From NCBI GenBank assembly GCA_036346225.1, contig JARFIW010001367.1:664284-728283 (forward strand): DNA of 64,000 bases, read 5' to 3'. This document shows, piece by piece, positions 19,903 through 29,523 of this stretch. This DNA is from Platerodrilus igneus (lineage: Eukaryota > Arthropoda > Insecta > Coleoptera > Lycidae). A model generated the notes under the pieces. The model worked only from the letters and a program-made list of their open reading frames with translations, was not told the origin of the DNA and searched no databases. The first letter of the stretch is position 1, and every line of letters starts with the position of its first letter. Position numbers and translations under genes: made by a program.

Positions 19903-20559
19903 TCTCTATGTTTACTAATGCGAACATGATCCCCAACAGAAAATTTTTTACTCTTTAAGTTAACTGTTTTGATCGTACTGTATACTGTATTGAAAAGTTT
20001 GCGTTCATTGCGTTTTGACACATCTACAGGTCGCATGCCGATTGTTCGATGTTTGGTGTTGTTATATGCAGTCACGAGTCAGGATAGTATATTCAGCCAT
20101 CGATACGAACCATTCAAACTGAATTGTTTCCACATTTTTGACTTTAAGGTACGATTAACGCGTTCTACTACGCAAGCTTTTTTATTGCTGTACACACTAT
20201 AATGTGTAATCTCATATTTTTCCATTAAAGCCTTAAATGTTGAATTATAAAATTCTATTCCCAAATCCGTTTGAATGTACCGTGGAATACGATGGTCTTT
20301 GTTGAAAATTGATTGAAAAGCGTTTGAAACAGCCTTACCCGTCTTGCGCTTAACCGGTACGGCCCATAAGTATTTAGAAAATACACCGATAACAACTAGA
20401 ATGTATCTAAATCCTTTATTCATCTTTGCATATGGGATCATTTCCACCAAATCGGCTTGAAACAGCCTTGTTTAATCCTTTTGTGATTACATGTCTTCTA
20501 GGAAAGTTAATGCGAGCAGGCTTATGTAACTCGTAGACGATTTGCTCCTTTACAGACAT
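19903..20559 (-). pseudogene. P1 integrase, N-terminal and catalytic part
   Basis: Starts at ATG 20,559-20,557 (minus). Begins with a region shared with the P2 integrase (HKPARINF). Then the rve/DDE core of Polinton type: D in QADLVEMIPY, a KGFRYILVV strand, D in QTDLGIEFYN, E in CVVERVNRTL. The end is SVGDHVRISKHR, an SH3-like start that continues at 11,172 beyond N1. Damage: a one-base frameshift near 20,465 and an in-frame TGA at 20,079-20,081. The enzyme would recognise the element termini and insert them with 6-bp duplications. The closest relative seen is the P2 copy at 42,735-43,665. Confidence 0.88.
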
Positions 20560-20601
20560 ATTGCTAATATGTGTGTGTGTGTGTGTGTGTATGGTTGACG
20601 G

Positions 20602-20805
20602 CTATATGCGTGCGTTTTTAAGTTTCTCTTGCAACTGTTGAATATCTGCTTGAATTCGTGCAATGTCTATTCTAAATTGTGCTTTCACTTGTTGAATAGC
20701 AGCGTCTAGTGTCTTATATATGCTATTCATAGAATCATCCATCCTTTTGGTTACGATTTGTGCAATATTAGCGTTCACAGTGGCTGGAACAAGGTTACTC
20801 ATCAT
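20602..20805 (-). CDS. Small coiled-coil protein of P1
   Basis: 67 codons, almost entirely a predicted amphipathic helix with many Q, K and I/L residues (YKTLDAAIQQVKAQF, then QADIQQLQEKLKNARI). It sits between the integrase and the ORF at 20,827-21,141 on the same strand, separated by 40-bp gaps, as in a compact viral gene block. I do not recognise the family and found no P2 counterpart. It could be the C-terminal end of a longer frameshifted gene running from 21,493. Confidence 0.4.
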   Translation of the reverse strand: MMSNLVPATVNANIAQIVTKRMDDSMNSIYKTLDAAIQQVKAQFRIDIARIQADIQQLQEKLKNARI

Positions 20806-20826
20806 CTCTTCAAAATGGTTAAAGTC

Positions 20827-21141
20827 TTATCTTGTAACATACTCGCGCGAAAATTGTGTTATCATACTGTTTGTTGTCTCCTTCACAAGCGTGTCTATAT
20901 ACTGCTGAATAGTGGAACCACTTCCAAGCGTTGGTTCGCCCTCTTGCTGGTGTAGCGTTGCTAACCGCTTTTCTAAGTACGCTTGCGTGACTGCATCATA
21001 ATCTTCTTGTGCTGTAGCGACGCGCGCTAATCTCATGTTGTCAAAATAGTAGTAATCATCATAAGAAATATATGAAGCACAGTCAGACGCATGTCCAAAC
21101 TTGTCGATAACCATCGTGATAATGAATAACAAGTCGCACAA
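20827..21141 (-). CDS. Unknown P1 protein, possibly downstream part of the 21,493 gene
   Basis: 104 codons, acidic and glutamine-rich in the second half (ATAQEDYDAVTQAYLEKRL). The first residues overlap the end of the upstream ORF in another frame, so a single frameshifted gene is plausible. P2 has at this place a DUF8207-like domain, which I cannot find here, so P1 may have replaced or lost it. Confidence 0.35.
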   Translation of the reverse strand: MCDLLFIITMVIDKFGHASDCASYISYDDYYYFDNMRLARVATAQEDYDAVTQAYLEKRLATLHQQEGEPTLGSGSTIQQYIDTLVKETTNSMITQFSREYVTR

Positions 21142-21493
21142 TCTCCACAGACTGGACTGGGCTATGAGGATTGTGTTCCCATGCCTCCTCTATTGGTGGT
21201 GCGGCGATTGGTGTGGAATTGCGCACCTGATCGAGAAATTTAGGGCGTCTTTTAGAAGTAGATTGTACGTCATGTTGTTGTGGTAACCAGTGCTGGCTTT
21301 CGATCTTGGACTCCTGTTTAATATCTTTCAGCAGACCGGTCTGAAGTGTTTGTAAACGTTTTGTAATAGGTGCATAGGCTTTACTTAATGCAAGCTCCTT
21401 TTCAACTACACCTGCTTTTAGCGCTTGTAATTTCCTCTTGACTGCCTTTCGTACTTTTATGAGTTCTCGTTTGGTTTTCACGTCGTCTGCCAT
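21083..21493 (-). CDS. Conserved N-terminal coiled-coil ORF of Polinton type (136 aa)
   Basis: ATG 21,493. The start shows a charged helix (KRELIKVRKAVKRKLQALKAG, followed by a KAYAPITKRL segment) that matches the P2 gene beginning at 41,271 (FKKELIKK..., KEKLRQLKEGEI, LPITTKL). In P2 this helix precedes a DUF8207-like domain. In P1 the frame ends instead after a proline-rich linker. Lies 40 bp from the ATPase stop, same strand. Role unknown; likely virion or packaging related from its place among morphogenesis genes. Confidence 0.5.
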   Translation of the reverse strand: MADDVKTKRELIKVRKAVKRKLQALKAGVVEKELALSKAYAPITKRLQTLQTGLLKDIKQESKIESQHWLPQQHDVQSTSKRRPKFLDQVRNSTPIAAPPIEEAWEHNPHSPVQSVEIVRLVIHYHDGYRQVWTCV

Positions 21494-21534
21494 CGTCTAG
21501 AAACGGGTAGGAAGTGATATGCTATTTATGTGCT

Positions 21535-22227
21535 TTATAAGTATATATAGGTGTCAAAACCTTTTCGGTAGCGACCGTTCTGCAAATCGCCATCTTTATT
21601 GATCACCAGGAACCCATACCGATCTCGCCAGCATACGCCGCACAATTCTTTAAACCGGTTAAACGACATATCCGTGTTTACATGGTCAGCGTATACGTGT
21701 TTTAAATTGAGTTCATCTTGTTTGAATAGCACTAGGACATTAGCATTGTCTCTAATCAATTGTTTAGGTATTTTGGAATAGGTCTGTCATAGGTAAAAAC
21801 AATAAATGGCCTTATGTCGGCCCAAAGAAAAATATTCTCGCATTACATTTTGTTTATCGCACGACACGTCATCGAAAATAAATATCGAATTAGGTTTTGC
21901 ATCCGCTGGAGTAACAATTGCATCCCATTTGTTAAACGCAAAATATCCTATTCTTTTTATTGGTTGTAATAACCTGTCTAGGTACTGATACTTTGGTTGA
22001 TACGAGGATTTTGAGTAGAGATAAACGTTTTCAAAGCGTACACCATTCGGATGTTTCAAGAGACCGATGACTACATTAGTTTTACCACAATTGGATGGAC
22101 CTGTAATGATACACCGTATTGTTGATGGTAATAGTAGTCCATGCTTTTGCACGTTAGTGTTGTTGCTGCAGTTGTGGTCCGTAATTGGCAACGCCAATTG
22201 TTGCTTTACCAGACGCATTCTATCCAT
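21535..22227 (-). pseudogene. P1 genome-packaging ATPase (FtsK/HerA, A32-like)
   Basis: ATG 22,227 (minus). Walker A GPSNCGKTNVVIGLL near residue 44, Walker B SIFIFDDVSCDK near residue 118, and a conserved C-terminal block (NANVLVLFKQDELNLKHVY, ending FRKGF-like in RYRKGFDTYIY). In-frame TGA at 21,787-21,789 lies where the P2 copy has a cysteine codon; the frame is otherwise continuous. This ATPase would pump the genome into capsids. The gene is divergent from the PLA2 gene with 93 bp between starts, as in P2. Confidence 0.88.
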
Positions 22228-22320
22228 ATACTAAAACGTAATTGCAGTATGGTAAGCATTTAAGCGAGTAATTCTACACGCATGACCAGTCTCCTTTAAA
22301 CCTTTCGACTGACAAGATTA
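22228..22320. promoter_or_regulatory. Divergent promoter between ATPase and PLA2 genes
   Basis: The 93-bp gap between opposite ATGs must hold control signals for both arms. No clear TATA box is visible. P2 has the same head-to-head arrangement (PLA2 minus, ATPase plus), so the layout is conserved, although the P2 gap has grown by insertion. Confidence 0.4.
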
Positions 22321-23198
22321 ATGAAATCCTATCGTGGCTACGGGTTACTCAATAGTGCTATCAATCGTTTACCGGTAGAATTACATTTACCAGGCTATTG
22401 CTTCTGTGGACCGGGTACTAAGCTTCAGAAACGCCTCGAGCGTGGTGATATAGGTCGTAATCCCTTAGACGCAGCCTGCAAACTACACGACATCGCCTAC
22501 GATCTTTCTACAGACTTAACAACCCGACACCAAGCTGATCGACGTCTTGCCGAAACAGCACAAAAACGTCGTACTGCACCCAACGCTTCGTTAGGTGAAA
22601 AACTTGCTGCGTTTGCTGTTGGTTCTGCAATGAATGCCAAAGTTAAATTTGGTATGGGTTGTCGCAAGAAAACGATAAGGTGTAAAGGAAAACGACGTGG
22701 TCAGCGTCTACGTACAGGAAGTGGTATACCATTCAAGCGTTTAATTCGCACCATTTGGGAACGCATTAAAAACGTTCGTCCGACCGATCTTATTAAAACT
22801 GCTAAACTTGCAGGGGCACCGATTAAAGATATAACAGATGAAATTCGTGGCATCCCACGTGTAATCCCTGTACCCAAAACTGGTGGTTTCCTACCTTTGA
22901 TACCTATTTTGCAGCCCTTTCCGCAATTGGAGCGTTGTCTGGTGGAGCAGCTGGGATTGCAAAAGCTGTCAACGATGCTAAACTTGGACAACAACAATTA
23001 GATGAAGCGAAACGACATAATATGGCACAAGAGGCAGTGACACTTGGAAAGGGTCTCTATTTGAAACCTTATCGCCGTGGACATGGACTGTACCTAACGC
23101 CTTTTCTTACACACGGGCAAGGTTTGCGTAAACAAAGACAACGAAAAAAACTCAACGCATTCGTTAAACCTACCTATGCGAGCGTTGACCAATGTTGA
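22321..23198 (+). pseudogene. P1 phospholipase A2-domain virion protein
   Basis: ATG 22,321. Residues about 28-75 form a parvovirus VP1-like PLA2: GPGTKL calcium loop, NPLDAACKLHDIAYD with the catalytic His-Asp pair. Then a basic region (CRKKTIRCKGKRRGQR, nuclear-signal-like) and a hydrophobic stretch. One base is lost in a T run near 22,908. The frame change leads into the C-terminus (GGAAGIAKAVNDAK, then GLYLKPYRRGHGLYLTPF) ending at 23,198. In adintoviruses and parvoviruses such domains help virions leave endosomes. The P2 homologue has lost the catalytic Asp. The stop overlaps the start of the protease gene. Confidence 0.85.
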
Positions 23199-23536
23199 CT
23201 TGAACAAATACATAAAACGTTTACCAATATCCCACTTTCGTGGAATATTCATGCGCAATTCACTTCCAAACACAATTCGTTGGCGAGAATGTGGTATTCT
23301 TAATCATGATACTACACGTGGTGTGGGAACTCATTGGACCGCGTACAAAAGATGGTTCAAGGGCAGTCTATTATGATAGCATTGGTAATCGACGACCTCC
23401 GAGGGAACTTGTCAAATACTTAACCTCATCAGGACCATGCACTCTCTATTATAATTATGAACAATTTCAACCGCTTAACACTGTTACCTGTGGACACTTC
23501 GTATTGAAATTTTACTGCAAAATAGTCCTCCGTTAA
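23176..23536 (+). pseudogene. P1 adenain-like cysteine protease
   Basis: Begins near MRALTNVDL at 23,176, overlapping the PLA2 end. Conserved core: HFRGIFMRNSLP, ECGILNHD, GTHWTAY with the catalytic His (about 23,332), then after a one-base frameshift in an A run (about 23,345) YYDSIGN, and TCGHF with the catalytic Cys (about 23,494). Stop at 23,534-23,536. Such maturation proteases cleave capsid and core proteins in adenoviruses and Polintons. Very similar to the P2 copy at 38,000-38,380. Confidence 0.85.
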
Positions 23537-23702
23537 GTTTCTAACAACGTTATATATTATTTGATTTTAGTGTATTTTTAACTGTTTTGTATAAAAGTGT
23601 TTAATTAAAACCATATATTGCAAGTGTTTCAGGAATTTGCTTTTATTACTCCATCCCAACTACGAATACGACTAGTTGTTAGTTTATCGTCAACTACCGA
23701 AC

Positions 23703-24400
23703 ATGTACACATTTACTTTAACTGGAACTGAATCTACGCTCACCGCAATCATCAACCCACCAATTGTTCTCGATGATGACCATGAATACGTTATTGGTCT
23801 TACAAACTTTGATACATATTTTCAATTCCCAATGTAACGGAAGCGAACAATAAATTTTACATTGATGACATCGTGCTTACTTTACCAGAAGGAACTTATG
23901 AAGTGGCAGATATTAATAAGTTCGTACGACGTAATCTGAACGATCCCCGTGAACGCACTTCATCCAAACGTTATCTTATTGATATTCGAGCCAATAATAA
24001 CAGTTTACATACAGAAATCAAAGCATCAGGTATAGTGGATTTTACACAACCAAATTCACTTGCTTCGTTGCTGGGTTTTGAAAAACGTAAACTACCAGCT
24101 CTCACTACTGCTATTTCGGACCATCCGGCACAGGTCTTTCCAACCAATTCTATATGTATTGAATGTAATCTTGTGGTCGGATCGTATCGGAATAGCAAAC
24201 CTGTACACATTTTGCATCAATTCTTTCCTGCAGTTGCTGCAGGGTACAAGATTATTGAAAACCCCGTGAACGTCAACTATATGCCACTTAATACACGAAT
24301 CATCGATCGCATCATTGTTAAAATAGTTGATCAAAACGGTAATCTCATCACTTTTCGTCGGGAAACCATCACGATTAGACTTTATCTAAAGCGTCTTTAA
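23703..24400 (+). pseudogene. P1 penton-like minor capsid protein
   Basis: ATG 23,703, frameshift near 23,820, then open to TAA 24,398-24,400. N-terminal LDDDHEYVIGLTNFDTY and LPEGTYEVADINKFV are the hallmarks seen also in P2 (37,969 downward). Beta-rich C-terminus with INTRIID-like NTRIIDRIIVKI and TITIRLYL. By position and comparison it is the single jelly-roll penton-like protein of Polintons, forming capsid vertices. Assignment as penton is by family knowledge, not structure. Confidence 0.75.
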
Positions 24401-24403
24401 ACA

Positions 24404-24553
24404 ATGGTTTTGCGCTATGAGCATAAACCACCAAAACCTATTAATAGACGCATTGTCAGCACCTTTACCAGTTACAAGACACCAGTGCACCGATTAACAC
24501 CGGAAAACGTTAAATTTCTGCAAACATTAGGACTCAAAGTGCTACATAGCTAA
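24404..24553 (+). CDS. Conserved 49-aa ORF between penton and major capsid genes
   Basis: ATG 24,404 to TAA 24,551-24,553, one base before the major capsid ATG. Basic, with the C-terminal segment LTPENVKFLQTLGLKVL. P2 has a clear relative in the same place (37,085-37,192) ending LTRKNRQFLQSLGLNII, so selection has kept the segment between two diverged elements. The family is unknown to me; location suggests a small virion or assembly peptide. Missed by gene finders using a 60-aa cutoff. Confidence 0.65.
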   Translation: MVLRYEHKPPKPINRRIVSTFTSYKTPVHRLTPENVKFLQTLGLKVLHS

Positions 24554-24554
24554 A

Positions 24555-25763
24555 ATGGATAGTAATATTTTAAATGTTACGCAACGTGCTATATTTGATA
24601 CAACCATCGTCAATGCCGACAAACATATGCATACTCCGTACTCCAATACCACGTATGAGAAGAACGATGTTATACGGATTCCAATAGAAAACGAAGATGT
24701 CTATACACTACCATGGGACAGCGTAATTTATATTGAGGGTACAATGAATAAGTCAGATGGTGGCGTTTCGCCTACAGCCGATTTTGTCAACAACGGAGTT
24801 TTATTTTTATTTGATGAAATTCGTTATGAACTTGGTGGAAAGACTATTGACCGCGTTCGTAATCCAGATATAACTACGACTATTAAAAATTTCCTATCCT
24901 ACGATTATAGCGAAAGTCGTCGCTTTAGAAACGCCGGTTGGTCCCCCATCGATAAGCTTGATCTCGTTGATGCTAATGGTCATTTCAACGTATGCATTCC
25001 CTTGCGCATGGTTTTAGGATTTGCGGAGGACTACCGAAAAATTCTTTTGAATATCAAACAGGAGCTTATTCTTATTAGAAGTAGTGCTGACGATGCAGCT
25101 ATATCGAATTTTGATACCAAAGAGTCAATCAAAATTACTATTACACATATATCATGGCGGATTCCACATATAACCGTTACAGATGCAGAGCGCTTAAAAC
25201 TACTCAAACATATTCAACGCAATGCCACCATGGAAATAAGCTTTCGCAGTTGGGAACTACACGAATATCCAGAATTACATACAACACACACGCATACGTG
25301 GGCTGTGAAGACGGCTTCTCAAGTGGAGAAACCACGTTTTGTTATTGTCTGCTTTCAAACCGATACATCGCGCAAAAAGGGGCGCAGTCAGTTCGACCAC
25401 TGTAAGTTGACCAATATGAAATTACATCTGGGTTCATCTATGTATCCTTACGATAATCTTAACATTGATTTCGATACCAATCGCTATTCTATACTATATG
25501 AGATGTATGCACAGTTTCAACAATCGTACTACGGTGGTGTCAGCGAGCCGATATTAACACCCAATGAATTTCAAACGCACGCTCCACTTGTAGTCATCGA
25601 TTGTTCCCATCAAAACGAAATAGTGAAAGTGGGAGCGGTTGACGTACGATTAGAATTTCAAATGAAAGAAGCACTTAAAGCTCACACTACAGCGTACTGC
25701 CTCATTCTACACGATCGTTTGGTCCGCTACAATCCTGCAACCAATATTGTGAGTGAAGTCTAA
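24555..25763 (+). CDS. P1 major capsid protein (double jelly-roll, Polinton type)
   Basis: 402 codons, uninterrupted, ATG 24,555. Conserved N-terminus: YSNTTYEKNDVIRIPI, VYTLPWDSVIYIEGTM, then FLFDEIRYELGGKTIDRVRN and a hydrophobic LRMVLGF. The C-terminal half contains repeated beta segments and AYCLILHDRLVRY. P2 has a homologue of the first third (36,490-37,088). The order penton, small ORF, this gene is that of adintovirus-like elements, where this protein builds the capsid shell. It is the only capsid-block gene without a break, so it is either young or still under constraint. Confidence 0.8.
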   Translation: MDSNILNVTQRAIFDTTIVNADKHMHTPYSNTTYEKNDVIRIPIENEDVYTLPWDSVIYIEGTMNKSDGGVSPTADFVNNGVLFLFDEIRYELGGKTIDRVRNPDITTTIKNFLSYDYSESRRFRNAGWSPIDKLDLVDANGHFNVCIPLRMVLGFAEDYRKILLNIKQELILIRSSADDAAISNFDTKESIKITITHISWRIPHITVTDAERLKLLKHIQRNATMEISFRSWELHEYPELHTTHTHTWAVKTASQVEKPRFVIVCFQTDTSRKKGRSQFDHCKLTNMKLHLGSSMYPYDNLNIDFDTNRYSILYEMYAQFQQSYYGGVSEPILTPNEFQTHAPLVVIDCSHQNEIVKVGAVDVRLEFQMKEALKAHTTAYCLILHDRLVRYNPATNIVSEV

Positions 25764-26160
25764 AATTAATAGTCCATTAGTTGTCGACGTTCAAAGGTTT
25801 AAAATTGCACATAATAACTTTGTGTTTAAAGAAATAGCTGTTTTACAACTATCCCTATCGAATGGAGTTGCAATAACATATGTGCTGAAACCACCATATT
25901 CTTGGAACTGTCTATCAGCTTGCTTCAAATACCAAAAAGTATGGTTAAGCAAAAACTTTCACGGTATATCTTGGGATGATGGCAATTTACAATGAATTTC
26001 CACACCTAAATGTTATTAACCTAGAAGATTTAGGGTGTACTCCTCTACATAAATTAAAGTATTACACCAATTCACACAAGTATTTCTAGCATACCACACG
26101 ACATTCGTCATTCAATTGCGCAACCACAGATGTAATTGTACTCAAAAACTGGTTTGTACA
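25753..26160 (+). pseudogene. Conserved arthropod mobile-element protein of unknown function (P1 copy)
   Basis: Open from 25,753 to 25,995 (VVDVQRFKIAHNNFVFKEIA, then WLSKNFHGISWDDG), and continuing in broken frames to about 26,160 (NLEDLGCTPLHKL, then HSSFNCATTDVIVLKNW). The P2 copy at 43,712-44,138 keeps the same landmarks (DAQGFKYKKDEFVCKEI; H...CA..NALLLKEW). The D-x-x-x-F strand and late His/Cys residues suggest a nuclease-like or metal-binding fold, but this is a guess. Only 10 bp overlap with the capsid gene end. It lies at the capsid end in P1 but at the integrase end in P2. Confidence 0.5.
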
Positions 26161-27039
26161 TATAACCAATTATTCATTTTTAATAAAGAATAATGTTTAC
26201 ATTAAGTAGTGTTTTTATTTGTATATTTTATACCTACATACATACATATTCCTTGAGACTAGTAAGATGTGTTTCAAAAAATGTCTTGAAATAAGTTTAA
26301 TTGTAAAACTTACTAACGAATCTGTAAGTATCATATTGAAAAATTCCTCTTAACGGATATGTATTTTGCATTTTTATGCAAACTTTATGTTACAATAATA
26401 CAATTAAAAAATTATATTCCACTACCGAGGTATTAAATTTTAAAGTATGTTATAGTTGTGTAAACATAAAAGGCATTGGATAGGTTTTTTATCATCAAAG
26501 TAGTACATTTTATTTAATCCCACCTGTAAAATGATTAATTTCTTAAACCTAAGTTTCATAAAATTTATTCTCCAAAGATCAACCAACTATAAACCAGAAC
26601 TATTAAATTTACATAAATTTCGGTATTATTTTAATTTAAACTATGCTCATAAAAGTCGTTTATATATATAGCACCAACATTGTTACTACCTATTAATATC
26701 AAATCTTTAAAGGAATTTACAGTCATGATTAATTAATAAGTGGTCTTTTATTTGTACACATTTTGTATATGTTGTTTTAGTTCCATTGACGACCTATTAT
26801 TAGTAATCTGTTTATTATTTTATTGACGATATAAATTTTAGGATTGGAAGGGAAAGATAAGAAATCTTCCTCTGACATTTATATGCACTCCGCATAGTTG
26901 TTTAAGGTAGCAAATATAAATAAGCTGTTTAATGTGTTGTAGAAGAATGTTTACCATTGTATTATCGGTATGTATAAACTTACTTACTATAGTTATTAAA
27001 ATCTCCAAGATGCACTTACTTAATGTGTTTTTAACGGAA
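26161..27039. other. Right interior of P1, non-coding
   Basis: AT-rich sequence with no ORF of interest. An AATAAA-type signal at about 26,183 probably serves the capsid-side transcripts. Not matched by the left arm, so it is interior rather than TIR. Confidence 0.4.
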
Positions 27040-28170
27040 GTAGAAATTGTGAATTTTGGTAATTAACAATTATGCTAAAATGATTTGAAGTTATGCAGTT
27101 TCCATATATAATTTACATATATCGGTATGTTGTTATAAATATCACAACCTCGAGGTCATTAACTACCATGCACTTTACTAAACTATAATTAATAAAATCC
27201 CCGTACATTTAACTAAGATACATTTTTCTTAATGTGGAAGTCTTATCTATATTTTATTCAAATACAAAAGATAGGGACAATTAAAGAATGTAAGTTTTTG
27301 TAAATAAAACATTAAAATATTGTGTGTTTCTTTTTAACATTATATATTTAATACAAAAATAATTTTTTGAAATTCTCGGGAGATTCTTCAGCACGTGCAT
27401 GTTTTTGCTTAACCTAAAATTCTCCGAAGTATTCAATCACCTAATGCGTGCAAAGCCTCCGTTCAGAACGCCTTATGGAGTACCATTCCGCATTTGAGAA
27501 TGAGTACATCCCCATCCAAATTCTTCACGACGTTTTAAATAACGACATTATTTGCATACATTTAAAGGTTATATTTTAGATCTGGGTACGAGTTTAGTGT
27601 AGTTGTATAAATTATTTTGGTGATGCAATCATGAATAAAATAACGAGTGACCGGTCTTAACATGTTTTTTACATATACACACACATATTAAATATATATT
27701 GAAATTGCTAAATGTAAGCAAGAACACCTTGATATAAGATCAAATTAATTTTTTTATTTGAGAGTCAAATAAATCGTGATGAAAGGTGGTATAATTTGCA
27801 TACCAAGAAGGAAATAGTCTTAACATGTTTTTGCAAACACACCTTATGTTAATTAAATCCATTATATTAAAAGTTGAATGTCGGCATGATTTGCATATAT
27901 ATATTACCAGAGAGCTATAATTTCAATAAAAAAACACGAGGTTTTATTCGACTGCGAATTCTTGTTATTTTATCTTGGTAATAAAATCGTGAACAACATG
28001 TTTTTACAAGATTTTACATGCAGACTTTATAATTAGATCCATTATATCACATTTCGTATATTTTCTAAATGTTATTCGCTACTTCATACAAAATACAGCT
28101 TTTGAGGAAAGCTAAAAAATTCTTTACCACTTGCACGTTTTTACTTAACATAACAAATTTCTTCATATAG

Positions 28171-29523
28171 GTAAAATCACCACTTCGCTATGCTCTCGGC
28201 TACCTAGTTTCGGCTACTTTTCCAAAGTCATTGTGACGTCATAGCCTTTTATAAATAAAGAACAATGTAATACTATTTTAAAATTTTTATTCTGGCATTA
28301 TACATAACAAAATTTAAAAATATTTAATGCCAAGCATGGAGCCATTTAAACTTAATTTTAATATAAAGTCGATTGTTTAACATGGCTAACAACCAATGCA
28401 AGAATTAAGATATACAACAAATTTGTGTGTCAGATAACAAATCCTGGTGTTAATAAACAACTTGGAAATTATATACTAAATCTTTTACGTTGTCCAGATG
28501 CACGTTTAAGAACAACATTCGCGTCTACTTTGACCAAAGAACACGGTATTACGCAATTGGAAGCGACAATATAAAACTGTACAATTGGAAGCTATGTCAG
28601 TGCGGAACGGGTGTATAATCCCTTAAAAGACTGTTTAACCTTATTGGAAGATAGTAAGTTATACTTCCTAAAGGCGCCACTGTACTCGGTACCGCCAAAA
28701 TGTGGAGTAAGTTATCGGACAAGCTACAAAATAGCTGCTGTTTAGTGTATAATAACTTGCTACAGTAAATGTATTGGGGGAACGGCAATACAAAGAAATT
28801 GACGGGCTTGCAAATTAAGTTGTCAGAAAAACCAGAGAAAAGGGAAAAATTGATAAAGTATGTGCTTTCAGCTTTTAGTTTTAACTATTTACCTGTAAAT
28901 TATTTGGAGATAGTAGAGTAGGAAGACAGCCAAGATAAAATAAAAATCTTACACAAGTGCTACATTAAAGCAGGTAACATATTTTACACAATCTGTAACA
29001 CCATATTCTACAATTCCAAAAGAAATAATCATTTCGGTATCGGGGTTGATAAGTACGCCTAACATTCGCGCAGAGGTTGTACGACAACGCGTAAATATTG
29101 GCAGTAAACTCTCTTCGTTGACGCTGCAGGAAATTGCCCAATTATGCACGCCATACGCTGTAAGTGGAAGAAAAAGACAGCTGGAATTAGAGGAAATGCA
29201 TGCAAAAAAGCGAAAGTTGGACTAAATGGAACACACTGCGACAATACGCGAACAATACAAAGATGTGTTAGACAAAGAACATCTTATTAGAGAAAGAGGA
29301 AAGGATTAAAGGATTATTTTATGTGCCGATGGACTGACTTGGATACATCCGCGTTCTACAAGCTGTATGTATTTGTGGTTAGTAAGAAAGACTCTTTTTA
29401 GAATTTTAGAATAGTATTACATTGCTCTATATTTATAAAAGGGTATGACGTCACAACGACCTTGGAAAAGTAGCCGGAACTAGGTAGCCGAGAGCATAGC
29501 AAAGTGGTGATTTTACCTATATG
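28171..29523. mobile_element. 1.35-kb inverted-repeat unit carrying a decayed 795-aa gene
   Basis: About 120-bp inverted repeats (28,171-28,290 and 29,405-29,523), beginning GGTAAAATCACCACTT and containing GTGACGTCA, flank a truncated relative of the 795-aa ORF. On the left, the 3' flank of that gene (15,100-15,235) is present in inverted orientation, directly joined to mid-gene sequence. The target duplication is unclear because the junctions are TA-rich palindromes (TATA on both sides). It sits inside the P1 right arm. Confidence 0.65.
28372..29403 (+). pseudogene. Decayed copy of the 795-aa replication-initiator-like gene
   Basis: Collinear with 13,433-14,470 of the intact gene at high identity by eye, covering the Rep-like strands (RIKIYNK and the following region) and the middle of the protein. 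It lacks the N-terminal 240 residues and the C-terminal about 200, and has several stops (for example TAA in place of a tyrosine codon at about 28,572) plus small deletions. It proves that this gene moves separately from the rest of N1. Confidence 0.88.
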
